The notes under the pieces: model-generated
Told to the model about the DNA's origin: nothing
The model's input: only the letters and a program-made list of their open reading frames with translations
Database searches by the model: none
Shown here: positions 8,016 to 15,253 of the stretch, piece after piece
How positions within the stretch are numbered: position 1 is the first letter of the stretch
Layout: the number at the start of each line of letters is the position of its first letter
DNA from: CAWIJJ01 sp963836405
GTDB lineage: Bacteria > Acidobacteriota > Terriglobia > Bryobacterales > Bryobacteraceae
DNA length: 64,000 bases
Direction of reading: 5' to 3'
Assembly (NCBI GenBank): GCA_963836405.1
Contig: CAWIJL010000019.1
Span: forward strand, 62,001 to 126,000
Program-made: the position numbers and the translations under genes

Positions 8016-9187
8016 GGGCGGTCACCTCCAGCAGTTCGCGGAGGACGTGATAGATGGACGCCTGGACCTCCTGAATGCGGGGGATGTAATCGCAGCGGAC
8101 GACGATGGGGTAGTCGGCGAGCCCGCGGCGGACGACTTCGCCGCCATCGTAGCCGAGGAGGGCGACGGTGGCGAGCTTGCGGCGGCGGGCCTCTTCGAAG
8201 GTGGCGAGGAGGTTGCGGGATCCGCCGCTGGTGGAGATGCCGATGACGACGTCGGCGGGTTTTGCGTGCGCGATGAGCTGGCGCAGGAACATCACTTCGG
8301 GTCCGACGTCGTTGGCGAGGGCGGTGAGGATGGCGGGCTCGGAGGAAAGGGAGAGCGCGGGAACGGGGCGCAGGTTGGGCGGGGGAGCAACGCAGTCGAT
8401 CGCCCAGTCGTTGGCGTCGGTGGCGGAGCCGCCGTTGCCGAAGATGAGGAGGCGGCCGCCGGCGCGGATGCGATCGCCGAGCGCGACGGCGGTTTCGACG
8501 ATCCGGTCGGCTTCCTGCTGCGCGACCTGGGCGCGCAGGCGCGCGTCGTCCGCTACTTTGACGCGAATGGAGCCGGCCACCTGTTCGGGAAGGCCGGCGC
8601 TGCCGCGCCGCGGGGGCGCCGAGGAAGGGATAGAGAAAGGACGCGTCTCCGGCTTCCGAATCGAGTTCCTGGTGCTCGAGGTAGACGTGCACGGTTTCCC
8701 AGAGGGTGTGATAGAGGATCTCGATCATCTCCTGGTGCTGGAAGGGGTCGGGCGAAAAGCGCTCGACGGCGAAGTCGCCGGTACGGCCGGGGAGGGCGAA
8801 GGTCATGGCGCCGCGGCGGCGTGCGGAGGCGAGGGCGCGCGCCACTTCAGCGTCGCCTTCGGGCGGACCGAAGCCCATGAGGATGTCATCGGGGCAGGCG
8901 ATGGCGGCGAGCGAGGAGGCGAAGCTTTGCGACACATCGACGGCGGGAAGGGCGCGCTTGCCGACGATGACGGGGTGGATGAATTCGACGGAGACGTGCT
9001 GGGCGTCGGTGGAATAAGCGCCGCGGCCGAAGGCCAGCAGGCGGCCGCCGCGGAGGAAGCGGGCGGCCATCTCAGAGCAGGCGAGCGCGAGGCGTCCGGC
9101 TTCGGCTTCGAAGAACTCGCCGTAGACGCGGTTGCGTTCGAGCAGGGAGCGCGAGGCGATTTGGGAGAGCTGGGACGTACCGGTCAT
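8008..9187 (-). CDS. double-SIS-domain protein of the hydrogenase operon, frameshifted
   Basis: Two sugar-isomerase (SIS) domains lie in consecutive frames. The first runs from MTGTSQLSQIASRSLLERN through GGRLLAFGRGAYSTDAQHVSVEF to ASFLYPFLGA. The second (VAGSIRVKVADDARL, LLIFGNGGSATDANDWAID, VVIGISTSGGSRN) resembles GmhA-type phosphoheptose isomerases. The second frame is open upstream of its first possible start (GSAGLPEQ before the GTG), so the two halves most likely form one protein of ~392 residues. Removing one base from the G5 run at 8612-8616 restores one frame. Its substrate and role in hydrogenase maturation are unknown. Translation as two coupled proteins, the second from the GTG at 8580, is the alternative. 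Confidence 0.7.
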
Positions 9188-9192
9188 GGCGA

Positions 9193-10323
9193 TCAGCAGA
9201 TGCGCGGCAGCGGGTCGCCCACCAGCATGTCCATGATGCGGGTGCCGCCGAACTGGGTGCGCAGCAGGACGAGACCGGGCGGGTCGGCTTTCACCGTGCC
9301 GGCGATAGCGGCGTCGCAGCCCAGCGGATGGGCGCGCATGGCTGCGAGCGCGGCCTGCGCCTGGGCGCCATCGACGAAGACCACCATGCGGCCTTCGCAG
9401 GCGACGTAGAGCGGGTCGATGCCGAGGATTTCGGAAGCGCCGCGCACTTCGGGGCGGACGGGGACGGCGATCTCATCGAGGACCACGGAGACGCCGGCAG
9501 CCGCGGCCACTTCGTTCAGGATGGTGCCCACGCCTCCGCGGGTGGCGTCGCGCATGCAGCGGACGCCGGGCGCCGCGGCGAGGAGCGCGTCGGCGAGGGG
9601 CCAGAGGGAGGCGGTATCGCTGCGGAGGTCGGACTCGAGCTCCAGTTCGCCGCGCGCGAGCATGATGGTGATGCCGTGATCGCCGATGGGGCCGGAGACG
9701 AGGACCGCATCGCCGGGGCGGACGTTGGCCGCGCCGAGGGCGATGTCGCGTTCGATAATGCCGACGCCGGAAGTGTTAATGAAGCAGCCATCGGCCTTGC
9801 CGCGCTGCACGACCTTGGTATCGCCGGTGACGATGGAAACGCCGGCGGCGGCGGCGGCGCGGGCCATGGATGCGACGATGCGCTTGAGGTCGGCGGTGGG
9901 GAAGCCTTCTTCGAGGATGAAGCCGGCGGTGAGATGGAGGGGGCGCGCGCCGGCGACGGCGAGGTCGTTGACGGTGCCATTCACGGCGAGGTCGCCGACA
10001 TCGCCTCCGGGAAAGAAGAGGGGAGAGACGACGAACGAATCGGTAGTGAGGGCGAGGCGGCTGCCGTTGACGGAGAAGACGGCCTGGTCTTCGAGGGGCT
10101 CGAGGAGCGGATTGCGGAAGGCTTCGAGAAACACCGCATCCACCAGGGTGCGGCTGGCTTTGCCTCCAGCGCCGTGCGCCATGGTGATGCGTTCTTCGCG
10201 GAGGACGGCCTTGCGGCGGCGGACGCGTTCGATGCGTTCGAGCACCTGCTCTTCGCGGCCGGGTCCGGTGGTGCCGTGCTCGTGCACGAGTTGTTCGGCC
10301 CAGGCTGCCGTCTTTTCGCTCAT
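9193..10323 (-). CDS. hypE: hydrogenase maturation protein HypE (carbamoyl dehydratase)
   Basis: 376 residues. HypE accepts a carbamoyl group from HypF on its C-terminal cysteine and dehydrates it with ATP to a thiocyanate, the source of the Fe-bound CN ligands. The C-terminus is LPRIC, the required PRIC motif with the terminal Cys. Family motifs include MAHGAGGKASRTLVDAVF, TTDSFVVSPLFFPGGDVG, GDTKVV and MRDATRGGVGTILNE. The ATG overlaps the hypD stop (ATGA). An N-terminal extension of ~45 residues precedes the usual HypE start. hypF itself is not in this window. Confidence 0.95.
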   Translation of the reverse strand: MSEKTAAWAEQLVHEHGTTGPGREEQVLERIERVRRRKAVLREERITMAHGAGGKASRTLVDAVFLEAFRNPLLEPLEDQAVFSVNGSRLALTTDSFVVSPLFFPGGDVGDLAVNGTVNDLAVAGARPLHLTAGFILEEGFPTADLKRIVASMARAAAAAGVSIVTGDTKVVQRGKADGCFINTSGVGIIERDIALGAANVRPGDAVLVSGPIGDHGITIMLARGELELESDLRSDTASLWPLADALLAAAPGVRCMRDATRGGVGTILNEVAAAAGVSVVLDEIAVPVRPEVRGASEILGIDPLYVACEGRMVVFVDGAQAQAALAAMRAHPLGCDAAIAGTVKADPPGLVLLRTQFGGTRIMDMLVGDPLPRIC

Positions 10324-11444
10324 CGGGCTGCCTCTTTGACGCGATCGCGCGTGAACCTGCCGAAGTTGTAATAGGCCGCGCAGGCCCCTTCCGAGGAGAC
10401 CATGCAGGTGCCGATGGGGGTTTCGGGCGTGCAGGCGGTTCCGAATACCTTGCATTCCCACGGCTTGAGAACGCCTTTCAGCACTTCGCCGCACTGGCAG
10501 GCTTTGGGGTCGGCTACGCGCACGCCGGGGATGGCGAAGATTTTTTCGGCGTCGAAGCGGGCGTACTGCTCGCGCAGCTTCAGGGCGGATTGCGAGATGA
10601 AGCCGAGGCCGCGCCATTCGAAATACGCGCGCAACTCCATGGTGCGCTGGATGGCTTTGAGCGCGGCGCGATTGCCTTCCCACGGCACCACACGGGTGTA
10701 CTGGTTCTCGACTTCGCAGCGGCCGTCGGCAAGCTGCTGGAGGAGCATGTGGACGGATTGAAGAATGTCGAGCGGCTCGAATCCGGCGACGACGACGGGC
10801 CGGTGAAAGGTATCGGCGATGAACTGGTAGGGGCGGCAGCCGATGGCGGTGGAGACGTGGCCCGGGCCGAGGAAGCCATCGAGGCGCAGGTCGGGCGATT
10901 CGAGAATGGCCTTGATGGCGGGCACGATGGTGACGTGGTTGCAAAAGATGGAGAAGTTGGTGAGCCCCTCTTCTTCGGCCTTGAGGATGGTGAGCGCGGT
11001 GGACGGCGCGGTGGTTTCAAAGCCGATGGCCAGAAAGACCACGTGACGGCCGGGGTTCTTGCGGGCGATTTTGAGAGCATCGAGCGGCGAGTAGACCATG
11101 CGGATGTCGGCGCCTTCGGCATTGGCGTCGAGGAACGAGCCGTTGCCGCCGGGCACGCGCATCATGTCGCCGAAAGTGGCGAGGATGACGCCGGGCTGGC
11201 GCGCGATGTGGATGGCGTCGTCGATGCGGCCCATGGGGATCACGCAGACGGGACAGCCGGGCCCGTGGACCAGTGTGATATTTTCCGGCAGGTAATCTTC
11301 GATGCCGTGCTTATAGATGGTATGGGTGTGGCCGCCGCACACCTCCATGAACCGGTAATGGCGGTCGGGCCGGGCCAGGCGCGCAATCTGCTGCGACAGT
11401 TCGGCGGCGATTTCCCGATCCCGGAATTCATCGACGAAACGCAT
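10320..11444 (-). CDS. hypD: hydrogenase maturation protein HypD
   Basis: 374 residues. HypD is the [4Fe-4S] scaffold on which the Fe(CN)2CO unit is built with HypC and HypE. CGGHTH begins at Cys36, GPGCPVC has Cys64 and Cys67, GFETTAP is present, and a C-terminal cysteine set (CQCGEVL, CKVFGTACTPETPIGTCMVSSEGACAAY) binds the cluster. Length and motif order are canonical. It starts two bases after the hypC stop. Confidence 0.96.
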   Translation of the reverse strand: MRFVDEFRDREIAAELSQQIARLARPDRHYRFMEVCGGHTHTIYKHGIEDYLPENITLVHGPGCPVCVIPMGRIDDAIHIARQPGVILATFGDMMRVPGGNGSFLDANAEGADIRMVYSPLDALKIARKNPGRHVVFLAIGFETTAPSTALTILKAEEEGLTNFSIFCNHVTIVPAIKAILESPDLRLDGFLGPGHVSTAIGCRPYQFIADTFHRPVVVAGFEPLDILQSVHMLLQQLADGRCEVENQYTRVVPWEGNRAALKAIQRTMELRAYFEWRGLGFISQSALKLREQYARFDAEKIFAIPGVRVADPKACQCGEVLKGVLKPWECKVFGTACTPETPIGTCMVSSEGACAAYYNFGRFTRDRVKEAAR

Positions 11445-11446
11445 GT

Positions 11447-11728
11447 TCAGCCGCTCCTTTCGGGCGGCTCTTCTTCGGAGGCTTGAAGGGCCGCCACCTC
11501 GTCCTGGTAGGCTTGGCCGAGGCCGTGCAAAAACTCGAGGGACGCGCGGGCTTCCGCTTCGTCCACTTTGGAGATGGCGAAGCCGACGTGAATCAGCACC
11601 CAGTCGCCGGGGGCCACATTGTCGACGAGGCCGATGTTCACGTTGCGGCGGATGCCGCTTACGTCGGCCATGGCGAGGTCGCTACCCGGAAACAGCTGTA
11701 CGACCTGCGCTGGAATCGCCAGACACAT
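11447..11728 (-). CDS. hypC: hydrogenase assembly chaperone HypC
   Basis: 93 residues, HypC/HupF family. It starts MCLAIPAQVVQL with the essential Cys2 that binds the nascent iron centre and later the large subunit, followed by the beta-barrel core DVSGIRRNVNIGLVDNVAPGDWVLIHVGFAISKVDEAEA. The tail is acidic. Its 5' end overlaps the 3' end of the protease gene by 47 nt. Confidence 0.94.
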   Translation of the reverse strand: MCLAIPAQVVQLFPGSDLAMADVSGIRRNVNIGLVDNVAPGDWVLIHVGFAISKVDEAEARASLEFLHGLGQAYQDEVAALQASEEEPPERSG

Positions 11729-12205
11729 TCGAAGCTCCTTTCGCGCACTCGCGCGCCACTAAATCGCAAACCATCGTAGCCGCGGTTTCCACCGCCGCCT
11801 CCACGTGCGGACTCAAAGGCGCGCCCTCTTCGAGAGAGGCGGGTTCGCAGCCCACGATGAGGACGCGGCCGGGCGTGCCGCCGAGGGCGCGCAAGGCGCC
11901 GAACACGGCCTCGGGGCTCATGGTGTGGGCGTCGGCGGGACGCGGCGTCTGGGATTCGCCGAGATCCGGCTCCATGACGTAGAGGGTGCCGGGTGTGCCG
12001 CCGCGGGGCAGCAGGTCCACCAGGATGGTGAGGTCGTACTGGCCGTCCAGCAAATCGTAAGCGAGGTGCAGGCTGCGGATTCCGAAATCCGCAACCCGCA
12101 CGCCGGGGGGAGCGCCTCCGAACGCAGCCGGCGCGCGACTTCAACGCCGAATGCGTCATCCCCCAGGAAAATATTTCCGATGCCTGCCACCAGTGTGCCG
12201 GGCAT
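11682..12205 (-). CDS. hydrogenase maturation protease (HyaD/HupD family), frameshifted
   Basis: N-terminal residues MPGTLVAGIGNIFLGDDAFGVEVARRL and, in another frame, VRVADFGIRSLHLAYDLLDG, TILVDLLPRGGTPGTLYVMEPD and DAHTMSPEAVFGALRALGG together make one complete endopeptidase. It carries the nickel-sensing acidic residues (in GDDAFG and VDLL) and the His of AHTMSP. This enzyme clips the C-terminal peptide of the large subunit after nickel insertion. As written the gene is broken. Adding one base to the G6 run at 12105-12110 joins the halves as EALPPGVRVADFG. An assembly error seems likelier than loss, because the target subunit keeps its cleavable tail. Confidence 0.8.
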
Positions 12206-12209
12206 TGGC

Positions 12210-12320
12210 TTACATCGAGCTCAATTTCGCATACCGGACCATATCCGGTATCGATTTGACAAATAAGTAGGTCGCGAAACTGCCGACCACGACGGTTACG
12301 GCCCATCCGAAAGCTCTCAT
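12210..12320 (-). CDS. 36-aa membrane microprotein, DUF6893-like
   Basis: This short gene encodes MRAFGWAVTVVVGSFATYLF followed by VKSIPDMVRYAKLSSM. It has one transmembrane helix and then the SIPD-x-x-RY...SM tail that I associate with DUF6893 small proteins next to group 1h hydrogenases in actinobacteria. The ATG overlaps the stop of the upstream 396-aa gene (ATGA) and the next gene starts five bases after its stop. Being embedded in the operon with coupled translation argues that it is real. It could anchor or assemble the soluble hydrogenase at the membrane; that is inference. Confidence 0.75.
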   Translation of the reverse strand: MRAFGWAVTVVVGSFATYLFVKSIPDMVRYAKLSSM

Positions 12321-13507
12321 GGTTCCACCTCCAGCAATTCGATCTCGTCGGGATAGAAATAATAAAAGCGGCCGTAGTGTCCCGCCAGGTCGGCCGCCGG
12401 GTCGCCCTCCACAGTCACTGCCACGTACACACGATCTTCGACATCCCGATGGACGGCCTCGACACGGGCCGCGCGGCCTTTGAGGAAGAGGTCCATCGAA
12501 TCGGCGCGGCGTTTGGGAACGAGGCGCACGCGCGATCCGCGGGTGACGCGGCCACCGGGGATTTCGATTTCCGCCTCTTCGGGCTTCTCTTCGACCGGAT
12601 TGAAAAAATCCTCGCCGGGCACCGCCCGCATTCCGCGCACCGCGCCGTGCAGGCGCTCGAACATTTCGCGGGGAATGGAATCGGAGCGCTCGACGATGCG
12701 GCGGGCGCGGTCGTCGGCGGCGCAGGCTTCGCGCTTCTCGTCGTCGGTCAGGGTCATCACGCGCAGGGTGAGCATTTCATCCATTTCGGTGCCGTCGAAG
12801 AAATCGCCCGGGCTTTCCGGCGCGATGGCCGGATAGTCTTCGAGGATGATGGGCGAGGAGAGCATGACCTCGCGCTCACCCGGTTTTCCGGTGAGGACCG
12901 GCCAGGTGTTCAGATTGGCGCAGGCACGGGCGGCTTCGAGGGCGCGGGGCGGCGGGTCCGTGAGGGAAACGAAGGCTCCGCGCTCCACCGAGAGCAGGGT
13001 GTGCGCGCCCACCAGGGACCGGCGCATGGCCGCGGCGCGGCCGGCCTGGGGATCGATGTCAGTCAGGTTTTCGATGCGCAGGCGGAACCTGAAAAGGCCA
13101 TCCACCATTTCGCCGGACACGCGGGTGAGGCCCGCAATCGGGCCTCCCGCGGCAGGAATGAGGAAAGGCTCGATGCGTTCCTCCGTCAAGGAATCGAGCG
13201 CGTAGGGGCCGATTTCGATGGTCCGCTCCGCTCCGGTTTCCCACGCCGCATCGAACTCGCGCTTGTCCTCTTCCACCTGTAGAAAGCGAATCGTGCCGGA
13301 GACCGCGGGCGCACCCCGCGATTCAACGAGGCACTCGGTCTGCATTTCCCAGGGGTCGCCTCCGCCATCGCTCCAGACGCGCGGAGCGACGATTCCGAAC
13401 TGCCAGCGAAAGCGGTTCTTCACGGCCGAGGGGCGGTAAGGATACAGGATGTAGCCCTCGTAGAGCACCGCGTCGGCGATTTTTCTGGCCTGTTCAATTT
13501 TGTTCAT
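12317..13507 (-). CDS. uncharacterised 396-aa protein of the group 1h hydrogenase operon
   Basis: 396 residues, starting MNKIEQARKIADAVLYEGYILYPYRPSAVKN. I recognise no catalytic family. No signal peptide or membrane helix is visible. There is a large beta-rich central part (SGTIRFLQVEEDKREFDAAWETG), an acidic helical stretch (MDEMLTLRVMTLTDDEKREACAADDRARRIVERSD), and a C-terminal small beta-barrel-like segment with GSRVRLVPKRRADSMDLFLKGRAARVEAV. It overlaps its neighbours by four bases on both sides. From context, a hydrogenase assembly or stability factor is plausible; nothing in the sequence fixes the activity. Confidence 0.8.
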   Translation of the reverse strand: MNKIEQARKIADAVLYEGYILYPYRPSAVKNRFRWQFGIVAPRVWSDGGGDPWEMQTECLVESRGAPAVSGTIRFLQVEEDKREFDAAWETGAERTIEIGPYALDSLTEERIEPFLIPAAGGPIAGLTRVSGEMVDGLFRFRLRIENLTDIDPQAGRAAAMRRSLVGAHTLLSVERGAFVSLTDPPPRALEAARACANLNTWPVLTGKPGEREVMLSSPIILEDYPAIAPESPGDFFDGTEMDEMLTLRVMTLTDDEKREACAADDRARRIVERSDSIPREMFERLHGAVRGMRAVPGEDFFNPVEEKPEEAEIEIPGGRVTRGSRVRLVPKRRADSMDLFLKGRAARVEAVHRDVEDRVYVAVTVEGDPAADLAGHYGRFYYFYPDEIELLEVEP

Positions 13508-14145
13508 GCCACGGGCTCCCGCGCGCCGTCCATCAGTTCGGCGATGGTTTCGTCCAAAGTAAAGTGGGCGCGCCGAGCCTTGATTTGCTGCAACGCGTCG
13601 AGTGTTTCGTGCCGCAGGCGGATCCAGGCGGCGCCGGGAAAATAAGAGTCCATCAGGGCGCGCCAGGTGTTCACGGGCAGGCGGAAGCCGGCCTCCTTTT
13701 CCCACGGGATCTGTTCGACGCGAAATCCGGTTTCGGTTTTGGCGAACACGGTGCCGCTGAAGAGGAACAGCAGCGAGACATCGCCGCCATCGAGCGCGCG
13801 CAGGTATTTGCCGGCGATGACCTCGAGATCGTAGGTGCAGGCGACGGGCAGGTCGAGGTCCGCCGTGCCGGCGAAGGGCGGGGCGATCAGGGAGGCGTGG
13901 GTCCAGAGTAGCGGGCGCAGGGTGTCGCGCCAGCGCTCGGGCGTGCCGAAGAGCTCTTCCAGGCGTTCCTGCTCCGCGGGCGAGTACTTGCGGCTGCGCG
14001 GCTGAATCTGCACCTGGGCGCGCAGCAGGACGGCGTGCAAGGCGGCGCCGCCGGCTTCGGAGATGTGCAGGCGGAAATTGAGCGTGGGCGCTGCGGCGTT
14101 CGGCGCCGGAGCGGCCGACGTAATGGCGAAGTTCAGGTCGAGCAT
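13504..14145 (-). CDS. DUF6084 family protein
   Basis: 213 residues starting MLDLNFAITSAAPAPNAAAP. Features that suggest DUF6084 are the beta-sandwich-like start (LNFRLHISEAGGAALHAVLLRAQVQIQPRSRKYSP), a central ERLEELFGTPERWRDTLRPLLWTHASLIAPPFAGTADLDLPVACTYD block and a C-terminal DSYFPGAAWIRLRHETLDALQQIKARR. The family is of unknown function and is known from actinobacterial high-affinity hydrogenase clusters. The ATG lies 13 nt inside the upstream DUF5947 gene. Confidence 0.75.
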   Translation of the reverse strand: MLDLNFAITSAAPAPNAAAPTLNFRLHISEAGGAALHAVLLRAQVQIQPRSRKYSPAEQERLEELFGTPERWRDTLRPLLWTHASLIAPPFAGTADLDLPVACTYDLEVIAGKYLRALDGGDVSLLFLFSGTVFAKTETGFRVEQIPWEKEAGFRLPVNTWRALMDSYFPGAAWIRLRHETLDALQQIKARRAHFTLDETIAELMDGAREPVA

Positions 14146-14753
14146 GGGCTCTCCTGTTCGCGTTCGGCGAGGCTCTGAAAGAATGTGTCGATTTCGAGGG
14201 CGGCCTGTTCGCCGCCGTCGAAGCCGCGCCAGTGCCGCCGCAGCCGGCCGACCAGTTCGTAGCAGAGGTCCACGGGCACGATCCACGATTCCAGGCGCTG
14301 GCGGCGATGGAAGACAAGCAGCGCCTCGATGTCGGGTTCGAGGCCCGCGAGCAAGGGGTTGGCGCGCACCATCTCCTGCCACAAATCGAGGGAGAGGCCG
14401 GATTCGGTGGCGCCGCCGGGGCTGGGGTAGAAGGCGGACACGCGTTTGGCACGGCCGTCCTGTATGAAGAAAGCGAGGCCGGTGGGGATGTCGAGCATCT
14501 CCCAATCGATGGCCGCTTCGGGCACGCGCCGGCAGCGCTCGCCGACGGAGCGGTACTTGCCTGCGGCGGCCGCGGGACTGGTAAACAGCAGGTAGCAGGG
14601 GCGGCAGGAGCAAATCAGGCGCCGCTCCTCGATGGCGATCACGTGCGAATGCTTTGGCGGCATCGGCGCGCCGCACAACTCGCAACGTTCCACGCGCGGC
14701 GCGGGCTCTGGAGGAGGCGTGGTAAAGCGCCGGAGGCGGAGAAGCGGCTGCAT
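14133..14753 (-). CDS. DUF5947 family protein with cysteine-rich N-terminus
   Basis: 206 residues. The N-terminal third has CELCGAP (Cys24, Cys27) and ICSCRPCYLLF (Cys48, Cys50, Cys53), a likely zinc or iron-sulfur site, with KHSHVIAIEERR between. The remainder is helical: DIPTGLAFFIQDGRAKRVSAFYPSPGGATESGL and WIVPVDLCYELVGRLRRHW. This matches my recollection of DUF5947 proteins encoded with group 1h hydrogenases. A role as redox partner or cluster carrier for the hydrogenase is inference. It starts three bases after the NifU-like gene. Confidence 0.75.
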   Translation of the reverse strand: MQPLLRLRRFTTPPPEPAPRVERCELCGAPMPPKHSHVIAIEERRLICSCRPCYLLFTSPAAAAGKYRSVGERCRRVPEAAIDWEMLDIPTGLAFFIQDGRAKRVSAFYPSPGGATESGLSLDLWQEMVRANPLLAGLEPDIEALLVFHRRQRLESWIVPVDLCYELVGRLRRHWRGFDGGEQAALEIDTFFQSLAEREQESPCST

Positions 14754-14756
14754 GAT

Positions 14757-15242
14757 TCAGACGCTCCCCGCCGGGGCAATCTGCACGAGGGCGCCGGATG
14801 CGGGCGCGCCTTCGATCTGCACTCCCTCGATATCGGGAGCGGCTTCGAAGGCCGCGCTCTCGATCCATCCGGCCAGGGACGGTGGAGGATGGCCGCCCCC
14901 GTTATGTTCCACGCGTATGTTCGCCACTCCGGCAGTGAGCCCCACCAGGACGAGGCGGTGGGATTCGAGACGCCGCTCCACGTGCCGCAGGGCGCGGCGG
15001 AGGCGTGTTTCGGCATCTTCGGGGTGGAGGTCGTGGAGGAGCAGCAGGCTGCCGATGAGTTTGTCGGCGGCGAGTTGCCCGATGAGGTCCGAAGCGCCGG
15101 ACGCGGCCGCGATCTCGAGGATGCGTGCAAGTCCGGCGCCGTAAAGCTGCATGAGCAATTGCACGAGTTCGGCGGATTCCGGGTGTTCGGCTACAACAGA
15201 TTCGATCCGCTCCACAGTCGCATTCACATCCGGAAGATCCAC
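14757..15242 (-). CDS. NifU-like C-terminal-domain protein lacking the CxxC motif
   Basis: I place the start at the GTG giving VDLPDVNATVERIESVV, because TAGGAGAGG (sharing the hhyL stop) lies just upstream; this gives 161 residues. The middle and end resemble the NifU C-terminal domain fold (RRALRHVERRLESHRLVLVGLTAGVANIRVEHNGGG). The protein has no cysteine at all, so it cannot hold a cluster as normal NifU/Nfu does. It may be a structural chaperone in hydrogenase assembly. NifU-like genes directly after the large subunit are a known trait of group 1h operons. Confidence 0.75.
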   Translation of the reverse strand: MDLPDVNATVERIESVVAEHPESAELVQLLMQLYGAGLARILEIAAASGASDLIGQLAADKLIGSLLLLHDLHPEDAETRLRRALRHVERRLESHRLVLVGLTAGVANIRVEHNGGGHPPPSLAGWIESAAFEAAPDIEGVQIEGAPASGALVQIAPAGSV

Positions 15243-15253
15243 GGCGGCCTCTC

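Noticed and set aside
9193..10944. HypE as a 583-residue protein with a long N-terminal extension
   Set aside because: The extra upstream codons lie antisense-like within hypD in another frame; the ATGA overlap at 10320-10323 marks the true start.
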